A DNA stretch of 64,000 bases from Burkholderiales bacterium (GCA_016703325.1 JADJCH010000015.1:70249-134248), one strand, 5' to 3'; positions 35,865 to 45,313 are shown, counted from the first letter of the stretch. Translations and numbers: made by a program. Notes: generated from the sequence alone by a model not told the origin.

Positions 35865-37841
35865 TCAGGGTGTGACGATGTTGAACAGCGGCGGGAACTC
35901 GACGATGTTCGCCACCACCGCGCCGAAGCCCTGCGGGTTGCCGTCGATCTTCACCATGCCGGCCTGCACCAGCTCGGGCAGCTTCTTTCCCTGCAGCAGC
36001 ATCGCCAGGAAGGCCGGCCGCGTCAGTGTGATCTTCACGTCTGGGTTCTTCAGCACGCGGCCCTTGGTGTTGTTCAGCACAGAGTTCGACAGCTCCAGCG
36101 CCCAGGTCTCGTTGACATCGGTGAAGACCATCTGCACCGCCGCCTTCATGCCGTCGGTCTTGGTGTGGTCCAGGCGCAGCGCGATGAAGTCGAACAGCAG
36201 CTCGTTGTCCATGCCGCGCACCGTGTCCGGGTTGGCCGAGCTGCCGCCGAAGGGCTTGGGCCCGGCGCGCAGCTCCTGCGCACCCATCAGGTAGGCGTTG
36301 CGCCAGGTGGCGGATTCGGCCTGGTAGCCCAGCTGCTCCAGCGCATCGGCCTGCAGCGCGCGAGCCTCGGCATTGCCGGGGTTGGCGAAAACCACGTGGT
36401 TGACGATCTCGGCCACCCAGCGGTAGTCGCCGTCGGCGAAGGCCTTGCGCCCGGCCGCCAGCGCCGCCGCCTCGCCGCCCATCGCCGCCACGTAGCGCTT
36501 CGCCGATTCGGCCGGCGGCAGCGGCTGCAGCGTGGCCGGGTTGGCGTCGTAGTAGCCGAGGTAGAAGTTGTAGACCGCGCGCAGGTTGTGGCTGAGCGTG
36601 CCGTAGTAGCCGCGCGAGGCGGCGTCCACCGCCAGGCCCTTGGGGAAAAAGGGCTCGCTGCCTATCTCGTCCATCACCAGTCCCTGGTTGGCCAGGTTCA
36701 GCGCGCGATCGTGCAGGAAGCGGTAGGTGTCACGCTGGTTGGTCAGGAACGCGCGGATGTTGTCCTTGCCCCAGGTGGGCCAGTGGTGGCTGGCGAAGGC
36801 CACCTCGGCGTCAGGGAACAGGTCCATTGTCTCGTTGATGTACTTGCTCCACTGCAGCGCGTCGCGCACCTGCGCGCCGCGAATGGTGTAGACGTTGTGC
36901 ATCAACTTCGTGGCCACCTCCGACAGGCAAAGTGCCTTCTTGTCGGGGAAGTAGAACATGAACTCCGACGGTGCCTCGGAACCCTTGGCCATCTGGAAGA
37001 CGATGCGCACGCCGTCGATCGTCAGCTCCTCGCCGGTCTTCTTGATGTACTGCGTGGGCGGGATCAGCGTCGGCGAGTCGTTGCTCAAGGCCAGCCCGAG
37101 CCCGGTGCCCAGCGTGCCCTGGCCGCTGGTCGGCAAGGCCGTGCCGTACATGTACTGCGCCCGGCGCGTCATCGCGTTGCCAGCGAGAACGTTCTCGGCG
37201 ATCGCATGCTCCATGAAGGCTTCGGGCGCGATGAGCTGGACCTTGCCCGAGCGCACGTCGGCCTCGTCGACCACGCCGCGCACGCCGCCGAAGTGGTCGG
37301 CATGGCTGTGGGTGTAGATCACTGCCACCACCGGCTTGGCGCTCTTCAACGTGTCCATCGCCAACTTGAAGCCGGCGCGAGCCATCGGCGCGGTGAGCAT
37401 GGTGTCGATCACGATCCAGCCGGTCTGGCCTTCGACCAGCGTCATGCCGGCGATGTCGTAGCCGCGGATCTGGTAGATGCCGTCGGCCACCTTGAACAGG
37501 CCCTGCGCATGGTTCAGCTGCTGCTGGCGCCACAGACTGGGGTTGGCAGTGACCGGCGTCTCGCCCTTCAGGAAATCGAACTTGCGCGTGTCCCAGACGA
37601 TACGGCCGTCGGCCGCCTTGACCAGCGGGTCGTTCAGCTCGGCCAGCTTGCCGCGCGTGGCGTCGTCGAAGTCGCGTTTGTCGAAGGCGGCCACCACAGG
37701 GCGCATGGCCTGGTTGGCGTTGACGGTGGCGGGCGTGGCCGGTTTGGGCGTCAGGTCGGCCGAACCGGGCGCGGACGCGCAGCAGGCAGCGAGCAGTGCC
37801 GCACCGAGCAGCGAAGTGGCAGTACGTTGGGCTTGTCTCAT
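35865..37841 (-). CDS. Alkyl sulfatase (metallo-beta-lactamase fold, SdsA/BDS1-like)
   Basis: The 658-residue protein starts with a lipoprotein or signal leader ('LLGAALLAAC', Cys at 20), so it acts outside the cytoplasm. The zinc motif 'THSHADH' lies at 177-183. A long alpha-helical dimerisation domain ('RGYYGTLSHNLRAVYNFYLGYYDANPATLQPLPP' region) and a C-terminal SCP2-like domain follow, the domain order of SdsA1-type alkylsulfatases that hydrolyse primary alkyl sulfates such as SDS to alcohols. The neighbours can process the alcohol. Confidence 0.92.
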   Translation of the reverse strand: MRQAQRTATSLLGAALLAACCASAPGSADLTPKPATPATVNANQAMRPVVAAFDKRDFDDATRGKLAELNDPLVKAADGRIVWDTRKFDFLKGETPVTANPSLWRQQQLNHAQGLFKVADGIYQIRGYDIAGMTLVEGQTGWIVIDTMLTAPMARAGFKLAMDTLKSAKPVVAVIYTHSHADHFGGVRGVVDEADVRSGKVQLIAPEAFMEHAIAENVLAGNAMTRRAQYMYGTALPTSGQGTLGTGLGLALSNDSPTLIPPTQYIKKTGEELTIDGVRIVFQMAKGSEAPSEFMFYFPDKKALCLSEVATKLMHNVYTIRGAQVRDALQWSKYINETMDLFPDAEVAFASHHWPTWGKDNIRAFLTNQRDTYRFLHDRALNLANQGLVMDEIGSEPFFPKGLAVDAASRGYYGTLSHNLRAVYNFYLGYYDANPATLQPLPPAESAKRYVAAMGGEAAALAAGRKAFADGDYRWVAEIVNHVVFANPGNAEARALQADALEQLGYQAESATWRNAYLMGAQELRAGPKPFGGSSANPDTVRGMDNELLFDFIALRLDHTKTDGMKAAVQMVFTDVNETWALELSNSVLNNTKGRVLKNPDVKITLTRPAFLAMLLQGKKLPELVQAGMVKIDGNPQGFGAVVANIVEFPPLFNIVTP

Positions 37842-37875
37842 CGATGTCCTCCTTCTTGGATTAAGGTTGGGTGGA

Positions 37876-39339
37876 TCAGTGGGCGCGCGCCGCGCCGGCC
37901 TTGCGCTTGGCAGCAGCCGGACCCCGCGCTTTGGCCGGCGCCTTGCGTGTGGCAGCCTTGGGCAGCACGGACTTGGCCACGGGCAGCAGCGCGGCCTTGA
38001 CCTCGTCGAAGGCCTGCTCGGTCAGGCGCGCCAGCTGGTCGATGTGCGGCACCGCCTCGGGCATCGCCAGAAAGCCGATCTGCAGTCGCGGCCCGAGCGT
38101 GACCGCGGTGACGTTGAGCTTGTGCCCGGCCGCAACCACCGAGATCGGCAACGTCAGTTCGACCTTCGCACCCATCAGGTAGGCCTCGCCGGCAAAGCCG
38201 AAAGGATTGGAGATCAGCAGGTTGGACAGCCTGGGCGCGGCATTCTCGGCCACCCGCTCCACCAGCAGCGGCAGCGCGTGCACCAGCGTGGTGTAGAGCA
38301 TCACCGTGTCACTGTCGCGTTTCCCGAGCGCGTTCTTCAGGCGGCCAGTCTCGGCACGGATCGCGCTCAGGCGGTCGCTCACCGAGGCTGCGGCCTGGCC
38401 GAGCGGAAACTGCAGCACCGCAATCTGGTTGCCGCCCTTCGCGCCCTCGGCCAGCGCCACGGGCATGTCGGCCACCAGTGGCTCCCTGGCGATCTTCTTC
38501 TGCTTGGCCAGGTAGCGCTGCATGGCAATGTCGAGCACAGTCAGCAGCATGTCGTTGACGGTCGCGCCATGGGCCTTGCCGACGGCCTTCAGCTCGGCCA
38601 GCGGCAAGGTGCAGTAGGCATAACTGCGCCGGGCCGAGAGCTTGCCGTCGAAGGCGCCGGGCACGTTCAGGAAAGGCAGCGGCAGGCCCTTGCCGAGGCC
38701 GGCCGAGCGCAGCCCCTGCTCGGCGAGCAGCCCATACACGCCGGCGGCGGAACGCACCAGGCTCACCGCCTGCGAGCCGGCCGCGACCAGCCGCTGCACG
38801 ATGCCGGCACGCTGGCCTGCGCCCTTGGCCGAGCGTGCCACGCCGTCCCACATCGCGCGCACCTCTTTGTCCTTCGGGTCCTCGGACATCCACTGTGTCA
38901 CCGCCTTGACAAAGGTGCGCCCGTCGATGATGCCGTGGTGCACCTTGCCGTACAGCGCCACGCTGCCGTCGGCCAGGCCGTCGATCACGTAGAAATGCCA
39001 CAGCAGCCCCGTGCGGTCGAGTTGCGCCTCGTGCAGCTCGCAGACCTTCTCGAGCAGCTGCGCCATCGACGCGTCCTGCAGCGTCAGCCGGTGCACGTGG
39101 CCGCGGATGTCCGGGTCGGCCATCGGCTCGACCGACGGCGCGTGGGTCAGCGACAGCACCAGCCGGTAATTGAACGGCGGGCCGGGCGGGCGCTTCAGCA
39201 GCCTGGCGTGCAGCTTGTCGGCGAAACTGCCCTTGAAGCCCGCGGGCGGGTGCAGCAGCACCAGCGGGCCGATGTTGAAGGGCCGCTCGCGCGTCTCGAG
39301 CATGAACATCGCCAGATCGATGGCCGAAAGTGCGGGCAT
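37876..39339 (-). CDS. Wax ester synthase / diacylglycerol acyltransferase (WS/DGAT)
   Basis: This 487-residue acyltransferase makes wax esters from acyl-CoA and fatty alcohol, or triacylglycerol. The catalytic 'KVHHGIIDGRTF' (HHxxxDG at about 134-140) and the C-terminal DUF1298 part ('NLLISNPFGFAGEAYLMGAKVE', a PLW-type region) are present. A Lys/Ala/Pro-rich tail ends the protein. Finding it in an operon with an alkylsulfatase and alcohol-oxidising genes suggests storage of carbon from long-chain alcohols. Confidence 0.92.
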   Translation of the reverse strand: MPALSAIDLAMFMLETRERPFNIGPLVLLHPPAGFKGSFADKLHARLLKRPPGPPFNYRLVLSLTHAPSVEPMADPDIRGHVHRLTLQDASMAQLLEKVCELHEAQLDRTGLLWHFYVIDGLADGSVALYGKVHHGIIDGRTFVKAVTQWMSEDPKDKEVRAMWDGVARSAKGAGQRAGIVQRLVAAGSQAVSLVRSAAGVYGLLAEQGLRSAGLGKGLPLPFLNVPGAFDGKLSARRSYAYCTLPLAELKAVGKAHGATVNDMLLTVLDIAMQRYLAKQKKIAREPLVADMPVALAEGAKGGNQIAVLQFPLGQAAASVSDRLSAIRAETGRLKNALGKRDSDTVMLYTTLVHALPLLVERVAENAAPRLSNLLISNPFGFAGEAYLMGAKVELTLPISVVAAGHKLNVTAVTLGPRLQIGFLAMPEAVPHIDQLARLTEQAFDEVKAALLPVAKSVLPKAATRKAPAKARGPAAAKRKAGAARAH

Positions 39340-39420
39340 CTCGCTCTCCTGCAGCTAGGGATGTCAGTGCCTGGACCTGGCGCCGAGCGACGGGTCGGCT
39401 TCGCCGAGGAAGAACTTCAT

Positions 39421-40839
39421 CTACAGTCGCTGCACGAAGCTGCCGTAGGGCGGATGGAACAGCTGCGTCGGGAACCAGCGGCGGCGCTGGAACACTGTGC
39501 GCGCGTGCGACATCTCGCGAAAGCCCTCTTCGCCGTGGTAGTTGCCGATGCCCGAGTTGCCGATGCCGCCGAAGGGCGCGTCGTGGTTGATCGCGTGCCA
39601 GCCCCAGTCGTTGACCGAGACGCCGCCCGAATGCGTGCGCCGCAGCAGATCGTCGCGCTCGGCATTGTCGTGGCTGAAGCAGTACAGCGCCAAGGGGCGC
39701 GGACGCTCGTTGATGAAGGCAATGGCGTCGTCGGTGCTGTCATAGGGCACCACCGGCAGCACCGGGCCGAACAGCTCCTCCTTCAGCACCGCCATGTCCG
39801 GCGTCGCCCCGGTGACTATGTGCAGCGGCAGTTGCCGGTTGCCGGCCGACGGTTGCGGCGCGCAGGCGGTGACGGTGGCGCCCTTGGCGCGCGCGTCGGC
39901 CAGTACCGCCTCGATGCGCTGGAGCTGCCGGTCGCTGACGACGCTGGTGAAGTTGGGGTTGCCCTCGGTGTGGCCGCCGTAGAACTGCTCGAAGCTGCTC
40001 TTGACCGACGCTACGAACGCATCGACGCTCTCGCGCGGCACCAGCGCGTAGTCCGGCGCGATGCAGATCTGCCCGCAGTTGACCGACTTGCCGTGCGTGA
40101 TGCGCAGCGCCGCATCGGCCACCGGATAGTGGCGCGTGACCACCGCAGGCGACTTGCCGCCGAGCTCCAGCGTCACCGGGGTCAGGTTCTGCGCCGCGGT
40201 GCGCATGACGGTCCTGCCGACCGCCGGCGAGCCGGTGAAGACGATGTGGTCGAAGGGCAGCGAGGTGAAGACGTTCGGGTCGACCAGTTCCTCGCCGACC
40301 ACCGCCACCAGGTCTTCGCCAAAGACCTCGCCGAGCAGCGTCTTGAACACCGCGTTGGTCGCCGGCGTCACCTCCGACATCTTGATCATCACGCGGTTGC
40401 CTGCGGCGAGCGCGGTGACCAATGGGCCCATCGCTAGGTAGATCGGAAAGTTCCACGGCACGATCACGCCGACCACGCCCTTGGGCTGGTACAGGACCTT
40501 CACGCTGTTGCCGAGGAACAGCAACTCGGTCGAGCGCTTGCTGGGTTTCATCCAGCGTTTCAGGTGCGAGACCGCGTGGTTAGCTTCGAGTACCGAACCC
40601 AGCAGGTCCAGCATCTTCGATTCGGCCGCCGGGCGGAAGCCGAAGTCGGCGCTCATCGCTTCGGCCAGCAGGTCCTGGTAGCGCTGCGTCTGGCGCTTCA
40701 GCGCGCGCAGCCGCTCGAGCCGCTCGTCGGCGCTCGGGTAGGGCTGCGCCAGACAGGCGGCGCGCTGCGCGGCGTAGACCCGTTGCACCCGTTCCACCGC
40801 CTCCAGCGCCAGTTGTGCTTGGCGTGTGCTGTCGTTCAT
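39421..40839 (-). CDS. Aldehyde dehydrogenase (coniferyl/fatty aldehyde dehydrogenase type)
   Basis: This 472-residue NAD(P)-dependent enzyme has 'GVVGVIVPWNFPIYLAMGP', the catalytic Glu region 'TLELGGKSPAVV' and the nucleophile Cys in 'NCGQICIAPDY'. The short chain and hydrophobic C-terminus ('FHPPYGSFVQRL') resemble membrane-associated CalB/fatty aldehyde dehydrogenases. The start at 40839 follows a GAGGAG ribosome site; longer frames upstream overlap the next gene. It would oxidise the aldehyde made by the GMC enzyme. Confidence 0.9.
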   Translation of the reverse strand: MNDSTRQAQLALEAVERVQRVYAAQRAACLAQPYPSADERLERLRALKRQTQRYQDLLAEAMSADFGFRPAAESKMLDLLGSVLEANHAVSHLKRWMKPSKRSTELLFLGNSVKVLYQPKGVVGVIVPWNFPIYLAMGPLVTALAAGNRVMIKMSEVTPATNAVFKTLLGEVFGEDLVAVVGEELVDPNVFTSLPFDHIVFTGSPAVGRTVMRTAAQNLTPVTLELGGKSPAVVTRHYPVADAALRITHGKSVNCGQICIAPDYALVPRESVDAFVASVKSSFEQFYGGHTEGNPNFTSVVSDRQLQRIEAVLADARAKGATVTACAPQPSAGNRQLPLHIVTGATPDMAVLKEELFGPVLPVVPYDSTDDAIAFINERPRPLALYCFSHDNAERDDLLRRTHSGGVSVNDWGWHAINHDAPFGGIGNSGIGNYHGEEGFREMSHARTVFQRRRWFPTQLFHPPYGSFVQRL

Positions 40840-40853
40840 GTTCGTCTCCTCGT

Positions 40854-41237
40854 TCAGCGCTTTGCGCCTTCTTCGGTCACCGCCGTCAACTTGCGCAGCG
40901 CGGCGCGCAGGCGCTGTGCGCTGACCGGTCGCTCCAGGAAGTCGGTGCCGTTCAGGCGCGCGACGTCCACCGCCGTGCGGAAGGCGCTGTGCGGCCCGAT
41001 CACCACCACCGGCAAGGCCTGCCCGTCCCGGCGCAGCCTGCGCACCAGTTCGAGGGCCACCGACGCATCGGGCTCGGAGCCGCAAAGAAGGCAATCGCCC
41101 CCCTGCGTCGCCAGCCAGTCGAGCAGCGTGGCGCCGTCTTCCAAGAAGATCAGCTTGCGCACCTGGCCCGCCAGCGCGGACTCGATCCAGCGGCATTCGG
41201 CCGGGTCGCGTTCGAGCACATACACGGTGTTGAACAT
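40854..41237 (-). CDS. Receiver-like protein lacking the phospho-acceptor aspartate
   Basis: This 127-residue protein has the CheY-like succession 'VYVLERDPAECRWIESAL', a hydrophobic strand ('DCLLCGSEPD'), 'ALPVVVIG' and 'GTDFLERPVSAQRLRAAL'. Where receivers carry the phosphorylated Asp at the end of strand 3 there is Cys-Gly, and the conserved Lys after strand 5 is Arg ('LERP'). It therefore looks like a non-phosphorylated pseudo-receiver. It lies between the response regulator and the aldehyde dehydrogenase and may be an adaptor or a relic. Confidence 0.72.
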   Translation of the reverse strand: MFNTVYVLERDPAECRWIESALAGQVRKLIFLEDGATLLDWLATQGGDCLLCGSEPDASVALELVRRLRRDGQALPVVVIGPHSAFRTAVDVARLNGTDFLERPVSAQRLRAALRKLTAVTEEGAKR

Positions 41238-41307
41238 CGCCTCCCTCGCAGCACCGCGATGGTGCTGCGCCGGTGCCGGGCGCACCATCCGTGCGCCCAC
41301 CCCAAGC

Positions 41308-41943
41308 CTACCTAGGTGGCGCTGCGCTACCGTCCAGCGCCTGCTTGTAGTTCAGCCGCATCAGCTCGGCCATCGAGGCCACGCCCAGCTTTTCCAGCAG
41401 CCGGCTGCGGTGATGCTCGACGGTGCGGTGGCTCAGGCTCAACTGCTTGGCGATCAGTTTGCTCGGCAGGCCCTGCAGCGCCAGCTGCATGACCTCGCGC
41501 TCGCGTGCGCTGAGCAGCGCCAGCGCCACGCCGGGCGCCACCCCATCGGCCGGCGGCGGCGTGCGGCGCCGCTGCGCGTCGCGCTGCAAGGCCTCGTTGA
41601 TGGCATCGAGCAGCTGCTGCTCGCGGTAAGGCTTCTGCACGAAGTCGACCGCGCCGTCCTTGATCGCCTTGACCGCCATCTCCAGGTCGCCATGGCCGCT
41701 GATGAAGACGATGGGCAGCGTGGCGCCCATCGTCTTCAACCGAGCCTGCAGCGCCAGGCCGCTCATTCGGGCCATGCGCACGTCGAGCACCAAGCAGCCA
41801 GCGCGGGCCGGGTCGAAGGCGGCCAGGAAATCCAGCGCCGACGCAAAACACTCGCAGTGCAGGCCGACCGATGCGACCAACTCGACCAGTGAGTCGCGAT
41901 AGGCCTCGTCGTCGTCGACGATGAAGATGGTGGGCTCGGTCAT
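41308..41943 (-). CDS. FixJ/NarL-type response regulator
   Basis: This 211-residue protein has a complete receiver domain (acidic pocket 'IVDDDE', phospho-acceptor D54 in 'CLVLDVRMARMSG', K104 in 'FVQKPY') and a C-terminal LuxR helix-turn-helix ('LLSAREREVMQLALQGLPSKLIAKQLSLSHRTVEHHRSRLLEKLGV'). Its start overlaps the kinase stop by 4 bases. It is the likely activator of the downstream alkyl-sulfate/alcohol genes. Confidence 0.93.
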   Translation of the reverse strand: MTEPTIFIVDDDEAYRDSLVELVASVGLHCECFASALDFLAAFDPARAGCLVLDVRMARMSGLALQARLKTMGATLPIVFISGHGDLEMAVKAIKDGAVDFVQKPYREQQLLDAINEALQRDAQRRRTPPPADGVAPGVALALLSAREREVMQLALQGLPSKLIAKQLSLSHRTVEHHRSRLLEKLGVASMAELMRLNYKQALDGSAAPPR

Positions 41944-43835
41944 GCGCTCTCCGCAGGGGCGACGGGCAGCGTGAACTCGAACAACGCGCCGCCCGCCGGA
42001 TTCTGCGCCGCGCGCAGCGTGCCGCCCTGCGCCTCGATCAGCCGCCGGCAGATCGCCAGGCCGACGCCCAGACCCAGCGGCTTGGTGGAGTGGAAGGCTT
42101 CAAACACCTGTTCCAGCTCGCCCTCGGCAATGCCGGGGCCATGGTCGGCCACCTGCACCGACACCCATTCCGGGGCGACGCAGGCGATGTTCACCTCGAT
42201 GCGGCGCGGCGCAGCGGGAGCCGCCGCCTCCATCGCCTCGATGGCATTGCGCAGCAGGTTCAGCAGCACCTGCTGCACATGCACCTCGTCGGCCACCAGG
42301 CGCGGCAGCAGGCCCGGCCGCCGCAGCTCGATGCGCAGGTCGTGCTGCTCGCATTCACCGCGCAGCAGATCGATGCAGGCCGTGGCGAGGCGCTCCAGGT
42401 CGATCTCGCCGAGCTGCAGCTCGTGGCGCTTGACCATGCCGCGCAGCCGCGTGACCACGTCGCCCGCACGTGCCGACTGCGCGACGATGCGCTCCAGCAG
42501 GTCGACCACCTTCGGCAGATCGGGCGCAGGCCCGGACAGGCGGCGCCGTGCGGCGTGTGCGTAGTTCTCGATCGCCCCCAGCGGCTGGGTGATCTCATGC
42601 GCTAGCGCCGCCGACATCTCGCCGACGGTGTGCACCCGCACGACATGCGCGAACTGCTCGCGCCACAGCGCGGCTTCCGATTCGGCGGCACGTTCGCGGC
42701 GCTCGGCATGGCGCCGCACATGCAGCGTGGCAAAGACTTCCGCCAGCAGGCGCACGCTCGGCACGAGCTCGTCGGGCCAGTCGCATTCGACCCGCACCGC
42801 GGCGACCGAGAACACCCCCAGCAGCTGGCCGGCGACCGCCACCGGCACCGCCAGCAGCGAACGCACGCCCAGGTCCCGCATCGCCTGCAGGTCGGCGTCG
42901 GCATCGGCCGGCAGTTCGCTCAGCCGTGCGAAGCGCACCAGGGCGTCTGTGTTCAGGCGGGCATGGATCCACGGCAGAGCCTGCGCCGACCATTCCTCGA
43001 TGCCGGGCACGCCGTCGGCGAACCAGTGGTGCGCGCGACGGAAGCGCTGGTCGTCGCCGATTTCCCACAGCGTCGCCCGGTCCGCGCCTAGGAAGGCCGC
43101 AATGTCGTGCAGGCCGGCTTCGATGATGCGCGCTTCGTCCTGGGGCATAGCGATCAGCAGAGCGCTCAGCGTGCGCGAGGCCAGACGCTCGAAGTCGAGC
43201 ACGCGCTCGCGCTGCTGTTCGGCGTGCTGGCGCGCCAGTACGCTGGCGAAAACATCGGCGAGCAGCCGCATGCGGCCCAGCAACTCGTCCGGCCATTCGC
43301 GTTCGCGGCGCAACGACCCGAAGGTCAGGCTGCCGCGCAGGCGCCCGCCCACCCACATCGGCATGCCGACATGAGACTTCAGTCCCATGTGCGCAAAGGT
43401 GGCCTTGTCTACCGCCGCTTCCGCCGGCAACTCATCGAGGCGGGCAAAGACCACCGGGTGGCCGGCGCGCGCGCGGCTCAAACCCCAGGGGTTGCTCTGC
43501 ACGATGTCCGTCGGCGGCGTTCGATCGATGCCTTCCAAGGCCCAGGAATGCGCGGTCTCGATGCGTCCGGTGACTGCGGCGACCGAGATCAGCGAGGAGC
43601 GGTCGATGTCCAGCGCCAGCACGATGCGGCGCAGCGCGTCTTCGATCGCCGCGTCGATGTGTCCGGCAGCCAGGCCGATGAAGCCGGCCGACAATTCTGC
43701 GAGCAGTCGTTCGAAGACCTGCAGTTCCGCATTCGACGAATGTGGACCCGGGTTCACCTTGGGCGCTGGTAGGGTGGTGTCTGGGTTCGGCACGGCGGGG
43801 TCGCGTTCCTGCAGCCGCGAAGGCTCGCACGCCAT
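41940..43835 (-). CDS. Sensor histidine kinase with two GAF domains
   Basis: The 631-residue protein has no clear membrane segment. Two GAF-type sensor domains follow each other (roughly 25-190 and 210-375: 'ALRRIVLALDIDRSSLISV', 'GLHDIAAFLGADRATLWEI'). A phospho-acceptor H-box follows ('AALAHEITQPLGAIENYAHAARR', His about 413), and the ATPase domain has N in 'NLLRNAIEAM' (about 530) and 'DHGPGI' (564). It is a cytoplasmic kinase able to sense a small molecule. The ATG at 43835 is a likely start; an upstream one at 43916 is possible. Confidence 0.9.
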   Translation of the reverse strand: MACEPSRLQERDPAVPNPDTTLPAPKVNPGPHSSNAELQVFERLLAELSAGFIGLAAGHIDAAIEDALRRIVLALDIDRSSLISVAAVTGRIETAHSWALEGIDRTPPTDIVQSNPWGLSRARAGHPVVFARLDELPAEAAVDKATFAHMGLKSHVGMPMWVGGRLRGSLTFGSLRREREWPDELLGRMRLLADVFASVLARQHAEQQRERVLDFERLASRTLSALLIAMPQDEARIIEAGLHDIAAFLGADRATLWEIGDDQRFRRAHHWFADGVPGIEEWSAQALPWIHARLNTDALVRFARLSELPADADADLQAMRDLGVRSLLAVPVAVAGQLLGVFSVAAVRVECDWPDELVPSVRLLAEVFATLHVRRHAERRERAAESEAALWREQFAHVVRVHTVGEMSAALAHEITQPLGAIENYAHAARRRLSGPAPDLPKVVDLLERIVAQSARAGDVVTRLRGMVKRHELQLGEIDLERLATACIDLLRGECEQHDLRIELRRPGLLPRLVADEVHVQQVLLNLLRNAIEAMEAAAPAAPRRIEVNIACVAPEWVSVQVADHGPGIAEGELEQVFEAFHSTKPLGLGVGLAICRRLIEAQGGTLRAAQNPAGGALFEFTLPVAPAESA

Positions 43836-44427
43836 CGTAGCTGGCACCCGGGGATGCAGCGAGCCTCGATGCCGGCATCTTCTTGTCTGCAGTGGCATCT
43901 CGCGTACTGAATTCAACCCGGCTGGGCCGTGCCATCTCCGGAACCTGCACCTCGTACATCGTCACGCAGCAGTTGGTCGACGCCACCATGGCGGCACCTG
44001 TGGGCCGCAAGGACCATCCCAGGGCCGCCGATTGCGACCCCAACTTACCGCCGGCACCCCGGGCCGCCGCCCAGCATTGAGCGCTACACATGATCACTCT
44101 CTGCGATGGTCTTGCGCGTCCAGATTGACCGGAGCCAGTCGCGACATCGTCGAACACCGAGATTGTCATCAGGGCCTCGACGGAAGCTTCAGGCCGCGCC
44201 GGGACCCGCGCCAGGAGTCTGGCCCGGCGCTCTTGAAGTCGATGCGAGCTATCGAAGGACGCCTTTGTGGCACCGAATCACACAACCTGTGTGCCCGCTC
44301 TGGGTCGCAGGACTAAACCGCTCGCGCGGTAGGCGCCTCGGTAACGCTGGGGTGGTTCGTTGCGGGCGCGGTTCTGCGAAGTTGGCGAGCGAGGCAATCC
44401 GCCTCGTTCACCAACGGAGCTGCAACC
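43836..44427. other. Non-coding stretch between the sensor kinase and the IS91 unit
   Basis: The promoter of the two-component operon should lie at the left side. The right side probably holds an end of the IS91-type unit. Open frames here are short and show no family motif. No clear inverted repeat is expected because IS91 elements lack them. Confidence 0.4.
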
Positions 44428-45306
44428 ATGGACACGACCACCCGCGCGGGTACGCCGCTGCGTCAACGCATGATCGAAGACATGCGGATGCGCAAGCTGG
44501 AGCCGAAGACCCAGGAAGCCTACATCCGCGCCGTTCGCAAGCTGACCGAGTTCCTCAAGCGCTCGCCCGACACCGCCACCGTCGAGGACCTGCGCAACTT
44601 CCAGCTGCACCTGGTCGACAGTGGCACTTCGCCCATCACGCTCAACGCGACGCTGACCGGGCTGAAGTTCTTCTTCGACATCACCCTGGGCCGCGGTGAG
44701 CTGATGGCGCGCATGCAGCCGGTCAAGCTGCCGCGCACCGTGCCCGTCGTGCTGAGCATGCAGGAGGCCGCCGCGCTGATAGCCGCGGCACGCAACATCA
44801 AGCACCAAGCGGCCCTGTCGGTGGCCTACGGCTCGGGTCTGCGCGCCAGCGAGGTCTGCCGGCTCAAGGTCGGCGACGTCGACAGCGAGCGCATGGCCCT
44901 TCCGGGTCCGAACAGGGCAAGGGCGCCAAGGACCGCTACGCCATGCTCAGCCCCGTGGTGCTGGCGCGACTGCGCGCCTGGTGGCGCATCGGCCATGCCC
45001 AGGCAAGATCCTGCCCGGCGGCTGGCTGTTCCCGGGAATGGACCCGATGGGCCGCTGAGCGCACGGCAGCTCAACCGGGCCGTCCACGACGCGGCCGCCG
45101 CCGCCAGCATCGCCAAGCGCGTGACCACGCACACGCTGCGTCACTCCTTCGCCACCCATCTGCTGGAGCGCAAGGTCGACATCCGCGTGATCCAGGTGCT
45201 GCTGGGCCACAAGAAGCTGGAGACGACATCGATCTACGCCCACGTGGCCACCGATCTGCTGCGCGAGGTGATCGGCCCGCTGGAGGAGATGCCGGCGAAG
45301 TCGTGA
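44428..45306 (+). CDS. IS91-associated tyrosine recombinase (internal compensated frameshifts)
   Basis: The frame gives 292 residues with a core-binding domain ('LRQRMIEDMRMRKLEPKTQEAYIRAVRKLTEFL') and the catalytic Arg in 'AYGSGLRASEVCRLKVGDVD'. The H-x-x-R is in 'HTLRHSFATHLLER', and the nucleophile is in 'TSIYAHV'. Between 44895 and 45055 the protein is scrambled, although the neighbouring frame reads sensibly ('KDRYAMLSPVVLARLRAWW', 'KILPGGWLFPGMDPM'). An extra two bases near 44900 plus single losses in a G-run near 45003 and a C-run near 45051 explain this and restore the frame. Confidence 0.82.
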   Translation: MDTTTRAGTPLRQRMIEDMRMRKLEPKTQEAYIRAVRKLTEFLKRSPDTATVEDLRNFQLHLVDSGTSPITLNATLTGLKFFFDITLGRGELMARMQPVKLPRTVPVVLSMQEAAALIAAARNIKHQAALSVAYGSGLRASEVCRLKVGDVDSERMALPGPNRARAPRTATPCSAPWCWRDCAPGGASAMPRQDPARRLAVPGNGPDGPLSARQLNRAVHDAAAAASIAKRVTTHTLRHSFATHLLERKVDIRVIQVLLGHKKLETTSIYAHVATDLLREVIGPLEEMPAKS

Positions 45307-45313
45307 GGCCGCC

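Noticed and set aside
35853..40437. Very long plus-strand frames opposite the alkylsulfatase, WS/DGAT and aldehyde dehydrogenase genes
   Set aside because: The minus-strand genes carry full catalytic motifs; the plus-strand frames are low-complexity shadows.
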